NCBI RefSeq assembly: GCF_001870465.1
Contig: NZ_MDGK01000023.1
Span: 1 to 49,269, forward strand
From: Pseudomonas extremorientalis
GTDB taxonomy: Bacteria > Pseudomonadota > Gammaproteobacteria > Pseudomonadales > Pseudomonadaceae
Direction: 5' to 3'
Length of the DNA: 49,269 nucleotides
A model generated the notes under the pieces. The model did not search any database, was not told the DNA's origin, and was given only the letters and a program-made list of their open reading frames with translations. Positions 45,105-49,269 of this stretch are shown here, piece by piece; within the stretch, counting starts at the first letter, position 1; every line of letters begins with the position of its first letter. A program made the translations under genes and the position numbers.

Positions 45105-47107
45105 ACCGCGACACGGCTAATGCCAACCATCGCCTCGACAAGCCTGATGAAAAGGCCATGCAAGAGCGCATGGAACTGGTCAAAAGCTCGATGGAGTTGA
45201 CCAAGGGGATTGGCGATGCCATAGCCGCGGCCCGGATCAAGGCTGCAAACGATCCCAACAGCGATTTCAGCAAAGCGTCGCGGCAGAAGTTGATAGAGGA
45301 GGGTATTGCCAACCCGACACAGGCTCAGATCAGCCAGCGTGCTCAGCAGGATTACGGCGTTGGTAGTAGCTTCCAGAAGGCCAGCCAGGCGGTAACGGCC
45401 GTGGTGCAAGCGGCGATGGGTGGCAGCGTTGGTGGTGCGTTGGCGGGGGCGGCGGCGCCGTATTTGGCGCAGACGGTCAAGCAAATGACCGAGGGTGACC
45501 CTAATGCCAACTTGATGGCCCACGCCGTGTTGGGTGCGGTGCTGGCGCGGGCCGGTGGTAACTCGGCGTTGGCGGGGGCTGCGGGCGCAGTGGCGGCGCA
45601 GGGTACTGAACAGCTGATTCGCGAGACGCTCTACGGCGGCGCCAGTAACGCAGAACTGACTCAGGAGCAAAAGGCGACAATCTCTAGCCTCTCGACGCTG
45701 GCGGCTGGGCTCTCCGGATCGTTGGTTGGCAAGGATGCGTTGAATGCTGTGGCGGCGGCGCAAGTGGGCAAGAACGCGGTCGAGAATAACCACCTGAGCA
45801 TCCTCGAAGGGATCTCTCTGACGCAGAAGAAAAAAGAGTTCAAGGACTCGTGCATCAACGTTAAATCCAATGGTTGCAATGCTCTGGCAGCCGACATCAA
45901 CGCGCTGCTTGAAAAGGGTGGTAGTACCCTGAAAGTCGACCACTTTGAGGCGACTGACTTCCTGCAGGCCTCGGACTCTAAAGTGAGTCCCGGCCAGGTC
46001 CTGCCTTGCGGTATCTCGGGCAATGGGTACTGTGTCGTCACGAATGTTTCGGTCAAAACCAGCCTAGGCGATGAATGGGCCCTGCAACCGGCCAACGACA
46101 CACAGGCCAAGATAGGCAAGGGCTATCAAGATGACTTACAAAAGGATTTAGGCGGAGTCTTAAAAGAAAAATCGAATGAGATGTATGCGGCTGGTTGCGG
46201 CGGCATGGGGCCGATCGGTATAGGCTGCCAAAGCTGGATGGCTTTCGGCGGGGCGAGCCCGTTAGGTGAGCAAACCACCGGCCAGCGAGCCCTGTGGGCT
46301 TCCCAGGCGGTATTGAATAGTCTGGGTCTGGTGGGTGTGATTTATGACGGCGCGGCGAGTACAGCGAGTAAAGGCGTAATCGTCGAATCGAATACTGCGG
46401 GCAAGATGCAATTGCCCTCGTGGTACCGCACCGAGGGCGCAGGTGGTGCTGATTTTGTCGCCACTGGCGGTGGGCTTCCAGATGGCGCGCGACGAGTCAT
46501 TAATACCCGTACCGGCAATTATGAGGTGCTGGTGGGTGATAAGTTGTACATGGAAACGCCCAATGGGCTTATGCCGAAGAACGGCGGCTACCTGGCGGTC
46601 CTTTCCGACGCCGAGAAGGCCATTGCCGCTAACAAAGCGTTTGCGGGCAACGAGCTGGCAGGGCGACTAGTTCCCGAGAGCTTCGGTCTCTCGGTGATTG
46701 CCGACAACCCCCAATCATTGCAAATGTGGAACAATGCAATGCGCTCGGCGGCAAGTGCTAAAAGCGCGAATGGCTACACGCGCTACTTGGACGCCCTGGC
46801 CAGCGGCCAGAATCCCAGCCAGAAAATACTCGAAGAGGCCTTCAAGGCGGTCAACAGCCGCTTTGTGAAGTCTTCCCGTGCGGCGGGCGAGGCCGTTGCT
46901 GAAGTCCACCACTGGAACTTCGGTAAGACAGATTTCCCGACCCAGATCGTTGACCCACGGCATCTAGTACCCGTACCTTCGCGCGAAGTTCATCAACTGA
47001 TACACCAGCAAACTAGTGCAACTTCCAAACCCTGGGTGGGCCCAATTTCTCCGTTGCATAGAATAGATATCCCTGAGTGGTCGACGCCTCTGGCGCCAAT
47101 ACGGTGA
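45101..47107 (+). pseudogene. cdiA: CdiA C-terminal part: pretoxin, VENN and putative HNH-like nuclease tip, out of frame with the main part
   Basis: 668 codons in the -1 frame relative to cdiA. It begins with the CdiA-typical LNRDTANAN segment, expected to be continuous with the preceding frame. A Gly/Ala-rich pretoxin region follows, with the VENN marker at codons 227-230 (45779-45790). The remaining 440 residues are the variable toxin part. Its end (EVHHWNFGKTDFP ... DPRHLVPVPSREVHQLIH) has clustered His and Asp residues like HNH/endonuclease VII-type toxins; this is inferred. Alone it lacks a secretion signal. A one-base deletion near 45097, a sequencing error, frameshifting, or TTGA re-initiation could each explain the break. 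The toxin frame itself is intact. Confidence 0.75.
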
Positions 47108-47111
47108 AGAT

Positions 47112-47930
47112 ATGAATCTCAAGAAGACCTTTGAAGCCTTAGGATTGCCCGCCGTGCTGGATGCCTGCGCGGATGGAAGCATCCGTCCGCCCATCTGCAC
47201 GCTGGATGCCCCAGCGCAATGGTACGGGTTCCCGCCGGCGTTGATCCCGCTGTGGAGCGATGGATCGCGGCCGACCTATATCGGCTATTGGAGGCACTGG
47301 TTTGTCGACCGTGAACCCTGCTTCGTCAAGATGTATGTAGCCGCCGAGCATATGACGATCGAGATTGCCCGCACGCCTGCCCAGTTGATGGGTGTTCTGG
47401 CTATGATGTCCATCAGTGTCGAAGATGCTGTCACCCCAGAGCTTGAGCAATTTGCCCAAGCGGTTGGGCTTGATTGTCTGGAGGAGCTAGAAGCGCAGTC
47501 ATTGAAAACCGGTGATGATCCCCAAGGCTTCGCCAACGTCGAATTGTTTAGCAAAGAGACGCCGCTGGAGAGCATGGCTGAAGACGCGGGGCCCTACACC
47601 GGAGACTTTCCCAACCCGTCCGACCCTGGCCGGCCATGGTGGGAAAGCAGTTGTTCCTTCGAAATCATTGATCGGGATATGCCCCCGCCGACAGGTGGGC
47701 AATTGCCGGCGTGGTTTGATCCTGATCGAGAGAAAAAGCCGTTGTTTGAGAGCTTCTTGCAAGCCGGCCGCTTGGACTATGCGTGGCTTAGCCTGAACTC
47801 CACGGGCTGGTCGATAACCGATGCGCGGCAGGCGCTTGTCGCGTTGCAGGCTCGGGCCAACGACAGAGGCTTCGATGCAGTAGTGGATTATTGGTTGTCG
47901 GTTGCGGATGTCAGTGCCGGGGGGTACTGA
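47112..47930 (+). CDS. cdiI: Putative CDI immunity protein
   Basis: 272 residues, starting 4 bp after the cdiA end; that position is normally held by the immunity gene for the preceding toxin. The protein is acidic and soluble, without a signal peptide. It is rich in Trp and Pro (PAQWYGFPPALIPLWSD, YIGYWRHWFVDREPCFVKMY, DPGRPWWESS). I do not recognise a named immunity family. Its size is about twice that of most immunity proteins, so it may have two domains. The assignment rests on position only. Confidence 0.6.
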   Translation: MNLKKTFEALGLPAVLDACADGSIRPPICTLDAPAQWYGFPPALIPLWSDGSRPTYIGYWRHWFVDREPCFVKMYVAAEHMTIEIARTPAQLMGVLAMMSISVEDAVTPELEQFAQAVGLDCLEELEAQSLKTGDDPQGFANVELFSKETPLESMAEDAGPYTGDFPNPSDPGRPWWESSCSFEIIDRDMPPPTGGQLPAWFDPDREKKPLFESFLQAGRLDYAWLSLNSTGWSITDARQALVALQARANDRGFDAVVDYWLSVADVSAGGY

Positions 47931-48004
47931 ACCCCATGGCCAACCCAAAAAGGGGACGATTCATTTAGCTGGGGCCTTGATCGGTAAGCTATAAGGAAAA
48001 TAGC

Positions 48005-48091
48005 GGAAAATAGGGGTCAGACCACGGAAAATAGGGGTCAGACCACGATTAGTGCACTTATGTATATTGCTGGTCTGACCCCTATTTCCCC
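48005..48091. repeat. REP-like repeat block A (tandem units plus hairpin)
   Basis: A 21-bp unit beginning GGAAAATAGGGGTCAGACC occurs twice in tandem (48005-48047). After a 24-bp spacer containing ATTAGTGCACTTATG, the inverse GGTCTGACCCCTATTTCCCC (48072-48091) follows, forming a hairpin of about 20 pairs with the second unit. The 62-bp core (about 48028-48090) recurs at 48944-49006 with only two internal differences. The right edge abuts the truncated toxin frame. Confidence 0.8.
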
Positions 48092-48093
48092 AA

Positions 48094-48453
48094 GGCTCAA
48101 ACCTTGAGAGGATGGCCTCGGGTCGAGCACCAATTGGGTATGATGGGAAATCAGTTGAGTTACATCATCTCTCGCAAACTGAGGTTAATGGATTCGCTGG
48201 TACTCGTGGTTCACTTGCAGAAGTTGGTTCTGTTTTCCATAGCCAGAATAGCAGTGTTCTTCATGTCCCATCCAATGCCGCTCAAAGCTTTAGGTATACT
48301 CGTTACAAAGACTCTGCAGAATACAGAAATCCTACGACTGATTATGTTTCAGTTCCTACGGATTTGAATGCAAAAACATTGACAAAGCAGGCTAAAGAGT
48401 TTAATTCTTATCAGTCGGATTATTGGAAGTTGCGGGCTCGGAGCGGGGAGTAA
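48094..48453 (+). pseudogene. Displaced CdiA-CT fragment, LHH-type HNH nuclease toxin tip
   Basis: An open frame whose recognisable homology begins right at the repeat edge (GSNLERMASGRAPIGYDGK) and runs through VELHHLSQ to the stop. The LHH motif after APIGxDGKxVxLHH is the signature of a polymorphic-toxin nuclease of the HNH/endonuclease VII superfamily. Later histidines (VFHSQNSSVLHV) fit the fold. There is no VENN or pretoxin part and no secretion signal. An ATG at 48112 could start a 113-residue protein. GC is clearly lower than in cdiA. It looks like an orphan toxin tip of the kind stored behind cdi loci for exchange by recombination, followed by its own immunity gene. Confidence 0.7.
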
Positions 48454-48459
48454 TTGGGC

Positions 48460-48918
48460 GTGGATTATTCGAGAATAATTAATCTTATTAAAGAGTCGGA
48501 TTTTGTTGAGTTTGCTGATTATGGTGACGGGATTGCTGATGAGTGGATTTATAAAGCTGAAGCTCGCCTTGGGTTGAAGTTGCCTGATAGCTATAAATGG
48601 TGGCTGAAGTTTTATTCTGGCGGGGAAATATCTGGGGAGGAGATTTATAGTATCTACGAAATGGAATTTGATAGTGTAAGGGGGGGTGATATCGTTTATA
48701 TGTCAATCGTTAACGGTCGAAATGGGTTGTGTGGGAAGGAGAGGCTATTTATCTGTGAACCGCCGGGTGCAGGGGAATCATTTTATTTTGCCACAGACGA
48801 TGGTCTTAATGATGGGGAATATCCTGTTTATAGGCTTGATCTTTCTGATCAAACTTCTAGTTTGTATGCGAAAAACTTTATCGGTTTCTTAGAAAAAAGA
48901 ATAATGTCTTTTAGTTGA
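48460..48918 (+). CDS. SUKH (SMI1/KNR4) family immunity protein of the orphan module
   Basis: 152 residues from GTG 48460, nine bases behind GGGGAG; a TTG at 48454 is an alternative. The SUKH core is visible: WIYKAEARLGLKLPDSYKWW, then LKFYSGGEISGEEIYSIYEM, a central strand region, and a late acidic C-terminal helix (NFIGFLEKRIM). SUKH proteins neutralise many nuclease toxins, and this gene follows the LHH toxin fragment directly. Its codon use is AT-rich, unlike cdiA, which points to separate origin and transfer. Confidence 0.78.
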   Translation: MDYSRIINLIKESDFVEFADYGDGIADEWIYKAEARLGLKLPDSYKWWLKFYSGGEISGEEIYSIYEMEFDSVRGGDIVYMSIVNGRNGLCGKERLFICEPPGAGESFYFATDDGLNDGEYPVYRLDLSDQTSSLYAKNFIGFLEKRIMSFS

Positions 48919-48940
48919 ATAATAATTCTGCGTTTAAAAA

Positions 48941-49029
48941 GGGGAAATAGGGGTCAGACCACGATTAGTGCACTTATGTATATTGCTGATCTGACCCCTG
49001 TTTCCCCCTGATCTGACCCCTGTTTCCCC
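48941..49029. repeat. REP-like repeat block B (hairpin plus tandem units)
   Basis: GGGGAAATAGGGGTCAGACC (48941-48960), the same 24-bp spacer as in block A, then CTGATCTGACCCCTGTTTCC, repeated in tandem with a 22-bp period (48986-49007 and 49008-49029). The left arm pairs with the right arms. Blocks A and B lie about 916 bp apart and bracket the orphan toxin and immunity genes. In block A the extra unit is on the left side, here on the right. Confidence 0.8.
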
Positions 49030-49111
49030 TATTTCCCCCGAGTAAATGCACAGCTGGAACCTTCTGCACTTATAACGCCTCATGATTGTTATAAGGAATT
49101 GGGAAAAGATA

Positions 49112-49124
49112 GTGGTCAGACCAC
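49112..49124. repeat. Isolated half of the REP-like repeat
   Basis: GTGGTC-A-GACCAC is a perfect palindrome containing the GGTCAGACCAC core of blocks A and B. It lies in the AT-rich 224-bp gap before the last start codon; otherwise no gene was seen in that gap. Confidence 0.55.
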
Positions 49125-49253
49125 GGTTTTGCGCTTTTTAGAGTTCAGCAGAATTGCTCTTTTAAAATATGATTTATTTTTTGTAATTATTCGATTTTGT
49201 TGGCCTAGTGATGGGCGGCTAAGCTGTAAGCTCTTATTCATTTGGGGGTTTAT

Positions 49254-49269
49254 ATGGCTCGCCGTCCTA
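49254..49269 (+). CDS. Start of a gene, possibly a REP-associated tyrosine transposase (RAYT)
   Basis: ATG at 49254, behind GGGGG (49244-49248), followed by codons for A-R-R-P before the window ends. MARRP is a frequent opening of RAYT/IS200-like Y1 transposases in Pseudomonas, and such genes are typically flanked by their own REP repeats, as is seen here. With only five residues the call rests mainly on context. Confidence 0.4.

Noticed and set aside
48104..48367. An alternative 87-codon frame over the orphan toxin fragment
   Set aside because: The other frame (48094-48453) encodes the recognisable LHH nuclease sequence and runs up to the immunity gene.
48005..49029. A CRISPR array, suggested by repeated short units near the 3' end
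   Set aside because: The units are adjacent tandem or inverted copies without unique spacers of regular length, and no cas genes are present. They are REP-like repeats.

Overview
The window looks like a chromosomal segment of a Pseudomonas, most likely of the P. fluorescens group. This rests on protein resemblance (PctA-type chemoreceptor, mgo/pvf operon, pga operon, FUSC and NodT-type efflux operons), on high-GC codon use, and on a REP-like palindrome of a kind common in that group. No species can be assigned from the sequence alone.

Layout. 1-290: the end of an rRNA operon, with the last bases of one 5S gene, its terminator, a second complete 5S gene and another terminator. 384-2404: a FliA-type promoter and an amino-acid chemoreceptor gene. 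2449-8002 (minus): a four-gene operon matching mgoBCAD/pvfABCD, the NRPS-plus-N-oxygenase pathway for diazeniumdiolate signals (leudiazen/valdiazen family). It is preceded by an AT-rich control region with two abutting inverted repeats. 8315-12022: a GntR/FCD regulator divergent from a TauD-like dioxygenase and an ABC ATPase plus permease, with no substrate-binding protein gene beside them. 12074-17253: a LysR regulator followed by an EmrAB-TolC-like tripartite exporter (MFS, HlyD, NodT lipoprotein). 17153-21795: two poorly known envelope genes (a DUF3142 protein and a 722-residue secreted protein) divergent from a GT39/ArnT-like membrane glycosyltransferase. 21829-22083: DUF2789. 22264-27372: a MarR-controlled operon for an AaeB-like FUSC exporter with DUF1656, HlyD and outer-membrane partners; its genes overlap by 4 bp. 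27454-29729: a small membrane protein and a DUF945 (YdgA-like) protein, then a 94-bp near-perfect palindrome. 30030-36348: pgaABCD, for poly-beta-1,6-N-acetylglucosamine synthesis and export.

36717-49269 is an accessory region around a contact-dependent inhibition (CDI) or two-partner secretion locus: cdiB, a very large cdiA and a candidate immunity gene. cdiA is interrupted by a -1 frame change at about 45100, just upstream of its VENN/toxin part. Behind it lies a low-GC displaced module, made of a truncated LHH-type nuclease toxin tip and a SUKH immunity gene, bracketed by two copies of a REP-like inverted repeat. The last 16 bases look like the start of a REP-associated tyrosine transposase (RAYT) gene, which would explain those repeats.

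The window combines sensing (chemoreceptor), diffusible signalling (mgo), export (two tripartite pumps), matrix production (pga) and contact-dependent competition (cdi). Several annotated starts were moved from the longest open frame to a better-supported internal start; each case is explained in its entry.
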